Source: Salinimicrobium gaetbulicola
GTDB lineage: Bacteria; Bacteroidota; Bacteroidia; Flavobacteriales; Flavobacteriaceae
Length of the DNA stretch: 64,000 nucleotides
NCBI RefSeq assembly: GCF_042676025.1
Contig: NZ_JBHTJP010000034.1
Coordinates: 124,001 to 188,000, forward strand
Direction of reading: 5' to 3'
How positions within the stretch are numbered: the first letter of the stretch is position 1; each line of letters starts with the position of its first letter. A program made the position numbers and the translations under genes. The notes under the pieces are model-generated. The model was given only the letters and a program-made list of their open reading frames with translations, made no database searches and was not told where the DNA came from. Positions 42,985 through 51,390 of this stretch are shown one piece after another.

Positions 42985-43317
42985 ATGGGACTTACGAAAA
43001 AAGAACTGTTTTCCAAAGATCAGAATAGCCTTGCAGATATCGCAAAAGTCTTTGCGCATCCCGCCAGAATTGCCATTCTTGAATATCTTTTGAAAAGTAA
43101 CACCTGTATAAATGGAGACCTTGTCCAGGAACTTGGACTGGCCCAGCCTACCATTAGTCAGCACCTAAGAGAACTTAGGGACCTTGGAATTATCAAAGGA
43201 AATATTGAAGGTGTTTCGGTCTGCTATTGTATAGACCGGGAAAAATGGAATGAAATAAGAATAACTTTTAATCAGCTTTTCCAAAGGTTAGATCAACCTA
43301 AAGAAGACTGTTGTTAA
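42985..43317 (+). CDS. arsR: ArsR-family transcriptional repressor
   Basis: A 110-residue winged-helix protein: KVFAHPARIAILEYLLKSNTCINGDLVQELGLAQPTISQHLRELRDLGII is the standard ArsR layout. Cysteines at about residues 41, 73 and 75, and a CC pair at the extreme C-terminus, could form a trivalent arsenic site, although not the classical ELCVCDL motif. The gene is 18 bp before arsM and is probably autoregulated through the palindrome upstream. Confidence 0.85.
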   Translation: MGLTKKELFSKDQNSLADIAKVFAHPARIAILEYLLKSNTCINGDLVQELGLAQPTISQHLRELRDLGIIKGNIEGVSVCYCIDREKWNEIRITFNQLFQRLDQPKEDCC

Positions 43318-43335
43318 ACTAAATTACCAAGAATT

Positions 43336-44220
43336 ATGGAAAACTCCGAAAAACTCAAAGAGATCGTAAAAGAAAAATATAGTGAGATCGCTAAACAGGA
43401 CAAAGCCTCAAATCAGGCTTCCTGTTGTGGCTCAGGTAGTGTATCTACTGAAGTCTATAATATCATGACCGATGATTATACTGAAATGCAAGGTTATAAT
43501 CAAGATGCCGATCTTGGATTGGGATGTGGTTTACCTACCCAGTTTGCACAGATAAAGACAGGTGATACAGTTATTGATCTCGGCTCTGGCGCTGGAAATG
43601 ACTGTTTTATAGCCCGTCACGAAGCAGGTGAAACCGGTAAGGTCATTGGTATTGATTTCACGCCAGAAATGATCAAAAAAGCACGTCTAAATGCTGAAAA
43701 ACTCAGATTTAATAATGTTGAGTTCCGGGAAGGAGATATAGAGAACATGCCGGTTTCTGATGATGTAGCAGATGTGGTTGTAAGTAACTGCGTACTGAAC
43801 CTGGTTCCTGAAAAACAGAATGTAATAAAAGAGATTTTCAGGGTTCTCAAGCCCGGAGGCCACTTTAGTATTTCAGATATCGTCCTGTCTGGGGAACTTC
43901 CCAAGAAGCTGCAGGAAGATGCTGAAATGTATGCTGGATGTGTATCCGGAGCTATTCAGAAAGATGATTATATGGAGATGATCGTTAAGACCGGTTTTGA
44001 AAATATTTCAATTCAGAAGGAAAAACCGATCGAACTTCCGGAAGATATCCTATCCAAATACCTGAATGAGGATGAAGTCAGAGCTTTTAAGTTGGGCGAA
44101 ACCGGAATTTTCAGTGTGACCGTGTTCGCGCAGAAACCGGGTGGAACTTCCAAAAAGATAAAAGTTTCCCTTAAAGATTTACAAGAAAACGCTTGTCTGC
44201 CGGGTTCGGGTTGCTGTTAG
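43336..44220 (+). CDS. arsM: Arsenite S-adenosylmethionine methyltransferase
   Basis: A 294-residue SAM-dependent methyltransferase. The glycine-rich loop is VIDLGSGAGNDC. Cysteines typical of ArsM are present (SCCGSG near the N-terminus, GLGCGLP, NCVLN and AGCVSG). It would methylate arsenite to volatile or less toxic species. It ends in CLPGSGCC. It follows arsR by 18 bp, supporting arsenic detoxification. No arsB/acr3 pump is in the window; an ArsC-like reductase gene is some 9 kb away. Confidence 0.92.
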   Translation: MENSEKLKEIVKEKYSEIAKQDKASNQASCCGSGSVSTEVYNIMTDDYTEMQGYNQDADLGLGCGLPTQFAQIKTGDTVIDLGSGAGNDCFIARHEAGETGKVIGIDFTPEMIKKARLNAEKLRFNNVEFREGDIENMPVSDDVADVVVSNCVLNLVPEKQNVIKEIFRVLKPGGHFSISDIVLSGELPKKLQEDAEMYAGCVSGAIQKDDYMEMIVKTGFENISIQKEKPIELPEDILSKYLNEDEVRAFKLGETGIFSVTVFAQKPGGTSKKIKVSLKDLQENACLPGSGCC

Positions 44221-44271
44221 GAATTTAAATACTTCCGAAGGAAACTAAATTCAAGTAAATTTTAGAAGAAT

Positions 44272-44889
44272 ATGTGCTACCGTACGAAGTTAAACGCTAA
44301 AATTTCAAAAATAGAAAAGACCTTTGAAGCTCAATTCACCGAGCCCGAAATGTATTTTCCGCAGGAGGAGATCAACGGATTTGATTTTTCACCTACTCCA
44401 GTGATTGCAGACAGTTCACCGGGGGAAATCCTTTTTTTCAACTGGGGACTCATTCCTCATTGGGCGAAAAATGACCAGATCAAGAAAAGTACACTAAATG
44501 CCAAAATAGAAACCGTTGAAGAAAAACCGGCTTTTCGGGATGCAATAGGAAACAGGTGTTTGGTGATCGCTAATGGTTATTATGAATGGCAGTGGCTGGA
44601 TGCCAAAGGGAAACAAAAACAGAAATACCTCATCACTTCTGCCGAAGAAGAGATTTTCGCGTTCGCCGGCTTCTATTCTGTTTGGCAGGATCCGGAAACA
44701 AAAGAAATCACCAATTCATACAGCATATTAACTACTGAAGCCAATGAATTGATGAGCGAGATCCATAATAATAAAAAACGGATGCCAGTCATGTTACGCC
44801 AAAATGATCACAGGGCGTGGCTTGAAGGAAAGGCTCCAGAAAATTTCGCTTTTCCTTACCAAAATAATCTTCAGGCAAAACAGATATAA
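44272..44889 (+). CDS. SOS-response-associated peptidase / HMCES-YedK family
   Basis: A 205-residue SRAP-domain protein. The catalytic Cys2 follows the initiator Met (MCYRTKLNAK) and becomes the N-terminal residue after Met removal. Downstream, NAKIETVEEKPAFRDAIGNRCL and YEWQW carry the conserved Asn/Glu residues, and PVMLRQND has the conserved Pro-Val-Met-Leu. SRAP proteins form a covalent crosslink to abasic sites in single-stranded DNA and shield them. It may be co-transcribed with arsM (51-bp gap) or be independent. Confidence 0.92.
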   Translation: MCYRTKLNAKISKIEKTFEAQFTEPEMYFPQEEINGFDFSPTPVIADSSPGEILFFNWGLIPHWAKNDQIKKSTLNAKIETVEEKPAFRDAIGNRCLVIANGYYEWQWLDAKGKQKQKYLITSAEEEIFAFAGFYSVWQDPETKEITNSYSILTTEANELMSEIHNNKKRMPVMLRQNDHRAWLEGKAPENFAFPYQNNLQAKQI

Positions 44890-44894
44890 TATAA

Positions 44895-44925
44895 AAAGAG
44901 GCTGAAAAAATTCAGCCTCTTTCTA
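44895..44925. terminator. Bidirectional terminator between SRAP and YceI genes
   Basis: AAAGAGGCTGAA, AAAA loop, TTCAGCCTCTTT: a 12-bp stem between convergent genes. Confidence 0.9.
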
Positions 44926-44943
44926 ATTAAAACACACTCTGAT

Positions 44944-45513
44944 CTAGAATTGCAGGTTTACATCTAAAGTAAAGTTATCGTTGATGGTCTTGTCTCCCAG
45001 GTTGTCGAAGAAACTTCCTGAACCATATCTAATTCCATATTTAGTTCTGTCAATAACCACTTTAGCAGTTGCAGAATTGTCTTTAACCTCCATATCAAAA
45101 GTTACAGGTTCTGTTTTACCCTTGATCGTTAGATCTCCTGTAACTGTATACATATTACCTTTTTGTGAAGTCACGTCAGTTATTACCAATTTTGAAGTCG
45201 CATAATTTTCTACTCCGAAGAAATCATCAGAATTCAAATGCCCTTCAAGCTTTGTTTTGTATTCACCTGTAAGGTCTGTAACCACGATAGAGTTCATATC
45301 CATTTCAAACTCCCCTCCTATCAATTCTCCTTCTTCTGTTAGGTTCACGAATCCATCTTTTAATTGGATGGTACCTGTATGAGCTCCGGTAACCTTTTTA
45401 CCTGTCCACTCTACTGTACTGGCTTTCACATCTACATTCTTTTTAATTGTAGTGAAGGAAACCATTGAAAAAATAAGTACCGGTGCTGCTGCTGTAAATA
45501 ATCTGTTTTTCAT
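44944..45513 (-). CDS. YceI-family periplasmic lipid-binding-type protein
   Basis: A 189-residue YceI-domain protein. I take the ATG at 45513, since MKNRLFTAAAPVLIFSMVSFT is a good signal peptide; the ATG 24 bp upstream adds residues with no role. The lipocalin-like YceI barrel (VEWTGKKVTGAHTGTIQLKDG, then HLNSDDFFGVENYATSKLV, then DRTKYGIRYGSG) follows. YceI proteins bind isoprenoid-like molecules. A perfect MarR-type palindrome lies upstream. Confidence 0.9.
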   Translation of the reverse strand: MKNRLFTAAAPVLIFSMVSFTTIKKNVDVKASTVEWTGKKVTGAHTGTIQLKDGFVNLTEEGELIGGEFEMDMNSIVVTDLTGEYKTKLEGHLNSDDFFGVENYATSKLVITDVTSQKGNMYTVTGDLTIKGKTEPVTFDMEVKDNSATAKVVIDRTKYGIRYGSGSFFDNLGDKTINDNFTLDVNLQF

Positions 45514-45569
45514 TGCTTCTGATTTTAAATTAAACATTATAATTTTTATTTATTTATTTGTAATCACAT

Positions 45570-45587
45570 CATTTGTATATACAAATG
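45570..45587. promoter_or_regulatory. Probable MarR operator upstream of yceI
   Basis: A perfect 18-bp palindrome CATTTGTATATACAAATG with core TTGTATATACAA lies between the marR and yceI genes, 57 bp before the yceI start. Confidence 0.7.
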
Positions 45588-45602
45588 TTTTTGTAAATTT
45601 TT

Positions 45603-46049
45603 TTAACTCTTAATTTTAGATAAAATTTGCTGTAATTGTACTAATTCGGCTTTATCAAGATTAGACATAAGGTTGGTTTCAGCATCTTCTAAAATGCCAT
45701 CTATCTTCTGTAAAACCTTCAATCCGTCTTCAGTAATGGTAATTTCAACCTTCCTTCTATTTTCAGGACAGATGATCCTGTCAACTAATCCCTTCTCCAG
45801 GAGCTTATCCACTAGCCTGGTGGTATTACTCATCTTGTGGATCATCTTATCACTTATACAGCTAAGAGAGGCTGGTTTCCCTTTTTGACCTCTTAAGATA
45901 CGTAACACATTAAATTGTGGGTTAGAAAGCTTGAATGGTTTTAGAACTTCCGATATTTGATCCTGCACCCAATTCCCGGTGCTGATCACTTCAAGAACCG
46001 ACATATGGGCTGCTTTTATAAATTCCTTATCGTTCGTTTTACTCTCCAT
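45603..46049 (-). CDS. MarR-family transcriptional regulator
   Basis: A 148-residue MarR regulator; start at ATG 46049 (MESKTNDKEF). Winged helix about residues 45-110: LSNPQFNVLRILRGQKGKPA, then ISDKMIHKMSNTTRLVDKLLEKGLVDR, and the wing CPENRRKVEITITEDG. Its own upstream DNA carries TTGTAGGTACAA, of the same design as the palindrome before yceI (TTGTA-N2-TACAA), so it probably represses both itself and yceI. The ligand is unknown. Confidence 0.9.
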   Translation of the reverse strand: MESKTNDKEFIKAAHMSVLEVISTGNWVQDQISEVLKPFKLSNPQFNVLRILRGQKGKPASLSCISDKMIHKMSNTTRLVDKLLEKGLVDRIICPENRRKVEITITEDGLKVLQKIDGILEDAETNLMSNLDKAELVQLQQILSKIKS

Positions 46050-46067
46050 TATTTGTTCTAACAACTA

Positions 46068-46079
46068 TTGTAGGTACAA
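46068..46079. promoter_or_regulatory. Probable MarR autoregulatory operator
   Basis: TTGTAGGTACAA at 46068-46079, 18 bp upstream of the marR start, has the same TTGTA-N2-TACAA form as the operator before yceI. Confidence 0.55.
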
Positions 46080-46150
46080 ATGTATAATAAAATTATCATT
46101 TTTCAAAATAATTTTCAAGGTACTTATATTTCGGGAAAATAATACCAAAA

Positions 46151-46177
46151 AAAAATCCCCTTAAAAAGGGGATTTTT
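46151..46177 (-). terminator. Terminator after the KBL-family gene
   Basis: AAAAATCCCCTT, AAA, AAGGGGATTTTT: a 12-bp stem with T run in the minus direction, just after the stop codon at 46198. Confidence 0.88.
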
Positions 46178-46197
46178 AAATGATCTTAAGATCTAAA

Positions 46198-47457
46198 TTA
46201 TTCTTCCATTGCAGCGGTAACCGCAGCAGAAAGTCTTTTATATGTTCCGTTTTCAAGACGCTCTCTAATAGCTGAGAAAGCAGTTAACGTCTCTTCAACA
46301 TCTTCTAAGGTATGTGTCGCTGTCGGGATCAACCTCAACAGGATAAGTCCTTTTGGAATAACCGGATAAACTACGATCGAACAGAAAATTCCGTGATTCT
46401 CTCTCAGGTCTTTTACCAGGGCCATAGCTTCAGGAATACTTCCTTTAAGATAAACCGGGGTCACACAACTTTGAGTAGTACCAATATCAAATCCGCGTTC
46501 TTTAAGACCATTTTGAAGAGCATTTACATTCTCCCAAAGTTTAGCCTTTAATTCAGGCATGGTCTTCAACATTTCAAGACGTTTCAATGCACCAACTACC
46601 AACTGCATTTGCAGGGATTTGGCGAACATCTGTGAACGCAGGTTATATTTTAAGTAATCGATGATCTCCTGATCGGCTGCAATGAATGCACCAGTACTGG
46701 CAAGTGACTTCGCGAAAGTAGCAAAATAAACATCTATTCCGTCCTGAACTCCCTGCTCTTCCCCAGCTCCGGCTCCGGTAGCTCCAAGAGTACCAAATCC
46801 GTGTGCATCATCAACAAACAATCTGAAGTTATATTTCTCTTTAAGGGCAACGATCTCTTTAAGTTTTCCCTGCTCCCCACGCATTCCAAAAACCCCTTCA
46901 GAGATCAAAAGGATCCCTCCTCCTGTTTGCTCTACTATCTTCTCAGCTCGCTGCAGGTTTTTCTCGATACTTTCCATATCGTTATGCTTGTAGGTAAAGC
47001 GTTGACCAAGGTGAAGACGAACTCCATCAATGATACAAGCATGCGCATCTACATCATAAACAATAACGTCATTTTTAGAGACCAATGCATCTACGGTAGA
47101 CACCATTCCCTGGTAACCGAAATTCAATAGGTATGCAGCTTCTTTATTAACAAAAGCAGCCAGTTCGTCCTGTAATTTCTCATGCAGATCTGTATGTCCA
47201 CTCATCATTCTGGCTCCCATTGGATACGCCGATCCATATTCAGCAGCAGCTTCAGCATCTACTTTTCTAACTTCAGGATGGTTAGCAAGTCCAAGGTAAT
47301 CATTGATACTCCAGGTAATTACCTCTTTCCCTTTAAACTTCATTCGGTTGGAGATTGGCCCTTCCAGTTTAGGAAATACGAAGTATCCTTCAGCCTGCTC
47401 AGCCCATTTTCCTAATGGTCCTTTATCCTTGTATATCTTGTCAAATAAATCTGCCAT
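46198..47457 (-). CDS. PLP-dependent alpha-oxoamine synthase family enzyme (KBL/SPT-like), possible cysteate acyltransferase
   Basis: A 419-residue fold-type I PLP enzyme of the KBL/AONS/serine palmitoyltransferase family. Motifs: SINDYLGLANHPEV, GARMMSGHTDLHEKLQDELA, FVDDAHGFGTLG and ATFAKSLASTGAF with the PLP Lys. Members condense an amino acid with an acyl thioester. In flavobacteria the nearest relatives make the sulfonolipid base capnine from cysteate, which fits the neighbouring cysteine-synthase-like gene, but serine palmitoyltransferase or KBL activity cannot be excluded. A perfect -7 element is upstream. Confidence 0.88.
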   Translation of the reverse strand: MADLFDKIYKDKGPLGKWAEQAEGYFVFPKLEGPISNRMKFKGKEVITWSINDYLGLANHPEVRKVDAEAAAEYGSAYPMGARMMSGHTDLHEKLQDELAAFVNKEAAYLLNFGYQGMVSTVDALVSKNDVIVYDVDAHACIIDGVRLHLGQRFTYKHNDMESIEKNLQRAEKIVEQTGGGILLISEGVFGMRGEQGKLKEIVALKEKYNFRLFVDDAHGFGTLGATGAGAGEEQGVQDGIDVYFATFAKSLASTGAFIAADQEIIDYLKYNLRSQMFAKSLQMQLVVGALKRLEMLKTMPELKAKLWENVNALQNGLKERGFDIGTTQSCVTPVYLKGSIPEAMALVKDLRENHGIFCSIVVYPVIPKGLILLRLIPTATHTLEDVEETLTAFSAIRERLENGTYKRLSAAVTAAMEE

Positions 47458-47480
47458 TTTATAGTTTTTTTAACTTAACG

Positions 47481-47488
47481 CAAAAGTA
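47481..47488 (-). promoter_or_regulatory. Perfect -7 element of the KBL-family gene
   Basis: TACTTTTG on the minus strand, about 24 bp upstream of the start codon. The flanking 200 bp to the next gene hold no ORF that I can support. Confidence 0.6.
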
Positions 47489-47674
47489 ATAAATTAATAG
47501 CAACCGCATAATTTTCTTTCTTACCAGAACGCTGAAAAACATAGAAATCTTGCATATTTAACACTTCCGGAAAAAAGAAAACCACGCGGTCATAATGATC
47601 TGAATAGGAATATTTTAAGATTTAAACCTTTTCAGAAAGACTTTTAAAAATTATTGTGGATGGATTGTTCTGAA

Positions 47675-48715
47675 TTATTTGATGAACTCGATCCTATTGG
47701 TAGACTTTTCGTGCTTACTGTCAAAGAAGCCTTGTTCATTCATCCAGTCGTCACTGTAGACTTTGCTCATGTAGCGTGATCCGTGATCTGGAAAAATAAC
47801 AACTACCTTACTGTTCTCATCAAACTCGCCTTCTTCGGCAAGCTGCTTGACACCCTGTACGGCAGCACCACTAGTATACCCAACGAATAATCCTTCGGTT
47901 TTAGCGAGTTCACGTGCGGTATGTGCACTTTCCTCGTCGCTAACCTTTACAAACTTATCGATGCTTTCAAAATCGGTAGCCGTTGGGATGAGATTCTTTC
48001 CGAGGCCTTCAATGCGATAAGGATAGATCTCAGTACTGTCAAACTCCCCGGTTTCGTGGTATTTCTTCAAGACAGAACCGTAAGCATCAATACCAATAAT
48101 ACGGATGTTAGGATTTTGTTCTTTAAGGAATTTAGCGGTTCCTGAGATTGTACCACCGGTACCGCTGCAAGCGACAAGATGTGTGATCTTGCCTTCGGTT
48201 TGTTTCCAAATTTCGGGACCGGTAGATTTATAATGCGCCTCAATGTTAAGTTCATTGAAGTACTGGTTGATATAAACTGAACCTTTTATCTCGTCATGCA
48301 TTCTTTTGGCTACCTGGTAATAAGATCTTGGATCATCTGCCGAAACGTGGGCAGGACAAACATAAACCTTAGCTCCCATTGACCTTAGCATGTCAATTTT
48401 ATCTTTTGAGGATTTAGAGCTTACAGCCAGAATACATTCATATCCTTTAATGATACTGACCATCGCTATACTAAATCCTGTGTTTCCTGAGGTAGTTTCG
48501 ATAATGGTGTCACCCGGCTTTAAAATGCCCTTTTTCTCAGCTTCTTCAATTATATGGAGCGCAATTCTATCTTTTGTAGAATGCCCCGGATTGAAAGCTT
48601 CTACCTTCGCAAAAAAGTCTCCTTCAAAATCTTGTGTAATCCTGTTAAGGTGGATAAGGGGGGTATTGCCTATTAGTTGCAATACATTATCGAAAACCTG
48701 TAAATCTTCTCTCAT
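47675..48715 (-). CDS. Cysteine-synthase/CBS family PLP enzyme, possible cysteate synthase
   Basis: A 346-residue fold-type II PLP enzyme. LIGNTPLIHLNR, the PLP lysine in NPGHSTKDRIALHII, the substrate loop ETTSGNTGFSIA, the phosphate-binding ACSGTGGTISGTAKF and TSGAAVQG are present. It differs from plain CysK in carrying a long C-terminal extension (DDWMNEQGFFDSKHEKSTNR) as in CBS-like proteins. Next to the KBL-family gene, it could make cysteate or cysteine for sulfonolipids; cystathionine synthesis is the alternative. The two are separated by 217 bp. Confidence 0.85.
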   Translation of the reverse strand: MREDLQVFDNVLQLIGNTPLIHLNRITQDFEGDFFAKVEAFNPGHSTKDRIALHIIEEAEKKGILKPGDTIIETTSGNTGFSIAMVSIIKGYECILAVSSKSSKDKIDMLRSMGAKVYVCPAHVSADDPRSYYQVAKRMHDEIKGSVYINQYFNELNIEAHYKSTGPEIWKQTEGKITHLVACSGTGGTISGTAKFLKEQNPNIRIIGIDAYGSVLKKYHETGEFDSTEIYPYRIEGLGKNLIPTATDFESIDKFVKVSDEESAHTARELAKTEGLFVGYTSGAAVQGVKQLAEEGEFDENSKVVVIFPDHGSRYMSKVYSDDWMNEQGFFDSKHEKSTNRIEFIK

Positions 48716-48802
48716 AAATTGAAGTTATCTACAATAATCGAGTTTTTCAGAAAGTGAAAATACCCGATTACAAACGGAGCAAATTTAAGTCAAATATTTT
48801 AA

Positions 48803-50872
48803 TTAATGGTCAATTCCTTCCAAATCCAACAGAAAAGCGTACTCCTCGGCTACTTCCCTTAAGGCTTCAAAACGCCCCGAAGCGCCTCCATGTCCTGCTT
48901 CCATATTGGTATGAAAAAGGAGCTTATTTTTATCGGTTTTAAGTTCCCTGAGTTTGGCCACCCATTTTGCAGGTTCCCAGTATTGCACCTGAGAATCATG
49001 CAATCCGGTTGTCACTAAAATATTCGGGTAATCCTGTGACACCACATTATCATATGGCGAATAGGACTTCATATAGTGGTAATACTCCGGAAAATTAGGG
49101 TTCCCCCACTCATCATACTCACCGGTAGTTAATGGAATGCTCTCATCAAGCATGGTGGTCACCACATCTACAAAAGGAACCGAAGCAATAATGCCATTAT
49201 AGAGCTGTGGAGCAATATTTGCCACAACCCCCATTAGCAACCCTCCGGCCGATCCGCCGCTGGCATACAAATGTTCCGGAGAGGTATATTTTTCCTGAAT
49301 AAGGTGTTTTGAACAGTCAACAAAATCTGTAAAAGTGTTCATCTTTTTCAGCAGTTTCCCGTCTTCATACCATTGTCTGCCAAGGTACTCTCCTCCTCTA
49401 ATGTGCGCCAAAACAAAAATAAATCCTCTGTCCAAAAGGCTTAACCGCACCGTTGAAAAATAAGGATCGATAGTAGAACCATAAGAGCCATATGCATATT
49501 GCAACACAGGGTTCTTGCCGTCCTTTTTCAATCCTTTGCGATGCACAAGGGTCATTGGGACCTTAGTACCGTCCTTGGCAGTCGCCCAGATACGTTCAGA
49601 CACATAATTATCCTTATTGAACTTACCGCCAAGTACTTCCTGCTCCTTCTTGACATCTTTCTCTTTCGTCTTCATATTAAAATCAACGACCTGGGTTGGA
49701 GTACCCAACGAATTATAGGTATACCTTAATAACGGGGTATCAAAATCTGGATTGGTGCTGGTATAAGCAGTATAAGTTTCATTATCGAATGGCAGAAAAT
49801 AAGATTCTGTGCCATCCCATCTGCTCACCCTTATTTTATTAAGACCATCACTCCGTTCGCTTACTACCAAAAATTCCTGGAACAGGTCAATATCTTCTAA
49901 AAGTACATCTTCCTGATGCGGGATCACATCTACCCAATTTTCCTGACCGGTTGCCGTAACCGGGGTTTTCATCAGTTTAAAGTTGGTCGCCCCGTCTTTA
50001 TTAGTAAGTATGTAAAAATGATCTTCATAATGAGAGATGCTGTATTCCATTCCCCTGATTCTAGGCTGGACAATCTGGAAATCACCATCGGGATGATCGG
50101 CATCTAAAAAGCGATATTCCGTGGTTAGCGTACTGCTGGACCCGATGACAAGGTATTTTTCCGATTTTGACTTATATACATAGGTATGAAAGGTCTCATC
50201 TTCTTCAAAAAACACCATTTCATCCTTCTTAGGATCTGTTCCAAGTCTATGTTTATAGATCTTATCACTACGAAGGGTTTCATCATCCTTTCGCGCGTAA
50301 AAAAGAGTAGAATTGTCATTGGCCCAGGTAGAACCACCCGTGGTAGTCTTGATCTTCACCGGAAGAATTTCTCCCGTTTCCAGATTCTTGATCTGGATAG
50401 TATATTTTCTTCGGCTAATAGTGTCTACTGCAAAAGCGCAAAGTTTATTATCAGGGCTCACATTCAAGCCTCCCAGCTTGTAATAGTCAAAGCCTTTTGC
50501 CATTTCATTGACGTCAAAAAGCAACTCTTCGGGAGCATCCAGGCTTTCCTTTTTTCTGGAGTATATAGGGTAATCCTTTCCGGATTCATACCTGGTAATA
50601 TACCAGTAGCCGTTCAGTTTATAGGGTACCGAAGAATCATCTTCTTTTATACGGCCTTTCATTTCCTGAAAAAGGTCTTCCTGCAACTGTTTGGTATGAG
50701 CTGTCATTTGCTCATTATATTGGTTCTCCCGTGCCAGATAATCCAGAACTTCAGGGTTCTCACGCTCCCTCATCCAGAAATAATTATCTACTCTTACATC
50801 TCCATGCTTTTCAAGTTCTACCGGACTTTTCTTCGCGATCGGCTCTTGTATTTCCTTATCTGCAACTTTCAT
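48803..50872 (-). CDS. Oligopeptidase B (S9 family serine peptidase)
   Basis: A 689-residue prolyl-oligopeptidase family enzyme, with no signal peptide. An N-terminal seven-bladed propeller (about 70-410) covers the catalytic alpha/beta hydrolase domain (about 415-689). The nucleophile is Ser541 in YASGGSAGGLLMG; the catalytic Asp is probably in TTGLHDSQVQYWEP and the His in EAGHGGASGR. It cleaves short peptides after basic residues (family knowledge). Length and motifs are normal. Confidence 0.95.
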   Translation of the reverse strand: MKVADKEIQEPIAKKSPVELEKHGDVRVDNYFWMRERENPEVLDYLARENQYNEQMTAHTKQLQEDLFQEMKGRIKEDDSSVPYKLNGYWYITRYESGKDYPIYSRKKESLDAPEELLFDVNEMAKGFDYYKLGGLNVSPDNKLCAFAVDTISRRKYTIQIKNLETGEILPVKIKTTTGGSTWANDNSTLFYARKDDETLRSDKIYKHRLGTDPKKDEMVFFEEDETFHTYVYKSKSEKYLVIGSSSTLTTEYRFLDADHPDGDFQIVQPRIRGMEYSISHYEDHFYILTNKDGATNFKLMKTPVTATGQENWVDVIPHQEDVLLEDIDLFQEFLVVSERSDGLNKIRVSRWDGTESYFLPFDNETYTAYTSTNPDFDTPLLRYTYNSLGTPTQVVDFNMKTKEKDVKKEQEVLGGKFNKDNYVSERIWATAKDGTKVPMTLVHRKGLKKDGKNPVLQYAYGSYGSTIDPYFSTVRLSLLDRGFIFVLAHIRGGEYLGRQWYEDGKLLKKMNTFTDFVDCSKHLIQEKYTSPEHLYASGGSAGGLLMGVVANIAPQLYNGIIASVPFVDVVTTMLDESIPLTTGEYDEWGNPNFPEYYHYMKSYSPYDNVVSQDYPNILVTTGLHDSQVQYWEPAKWVAKLRELKTDKNKLLFHTNMEAGHGGASGRFEALREVAEEYAFLLDLEGIDH

Positions 50873-50964
50873 TTTCTCTTTTTAAAACCAGCTACAAAGG
50901 TATGATTTCTAATAAAGAAAACTTAAAACTATCCTTCATACTTCAGTTATAAAAGATAGTTTAA

Positions 50965-50972
50965 TAGCTTTG
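50965..50972 (+). promoter_or_regulatory. Perfect -7 element before ybaB
   Basis: TAGCTTTG, an exact TAnnTTTG match, about 22 bp before the start codon. Confidence 0.65.
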
Positions 50973-50994
50973 CAATAACTATAAAAGCATTACT

Positions 50995-51321
50995 ATGTTT
51001 GGAGATATGATGGGCATGATGAATAAGATCAAAGAGACCCAAAAAAAAGTAGAAGAAACTAAAGAACGCCTAAAAACCGTCCTTATAGATGAGGAATCAA
51101 GCGACGGATTGCTAAAGGTTACCATCACAGCTAACAGGGAGCTCAAGAACATCCATATTGCAGATGAACTTCTGGAGGATAAAGAACAGCTGGAAGATTA
51201 TCTGGTTTTGACCCTGAACAAGGCGATCAAAAAAGCGACAGATGTGAATGAGGCTGAACTTGCTGCCGTAGCCAAGGAAGGTATGCCTGACATTCCGGGA
51301 ATGAACGACATGCTCAAGTAA
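50995..51321 (+). CDS. YbaB/EbfC family nucleoid-associated protein
   Basis: A 108-residue DNA-binding protein. It has the helical N-terminus MMGMMNKIKETQKKVEETKERL and the characteristic beta-strand segment SSDGLLKVTITANRELKNIHI. It binds DNA as a dimer and is thought to affect nucleoid structure. It is a single-gene unit with a perfect promoter and a very strong terminator. Confidence 0.93.
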   Translation: MFGDMMGMMNKIKETQKKVEETKERLKTVLIDEESSDGLLKVTITANRELKNIHIADELLEDKEQLEDYLVLTLNKAIKKATDVNEAELAAVAKEGMPDIPGMNDMLK

Positions 51322-51341
51322 TCTGTTCTTTAAAAATATTT

Positions 51342-51380
51342 AAAGCAGTCAAAAATGTGATTTTTGACTGCTTTTTTTTT
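51342..51380. terminator. Strong terminator between ybaB and threonine aldolase
   Basis: AAAGCAGTCAAAAAT, three-base loop, ATTTTTGACTGCTTT: a 15-bp stem with a long T run, between convergent genes. Confidence 0.92.
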
Positions 51381-51390
51381 GCAGAATTGT

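Noticed and set aside
50186..50905. Long antisense open frame inside the oligopeptidase B gene
   Set aside because: Same reason: it covers a conserved enzyme on the opposite strand and has no motifs.
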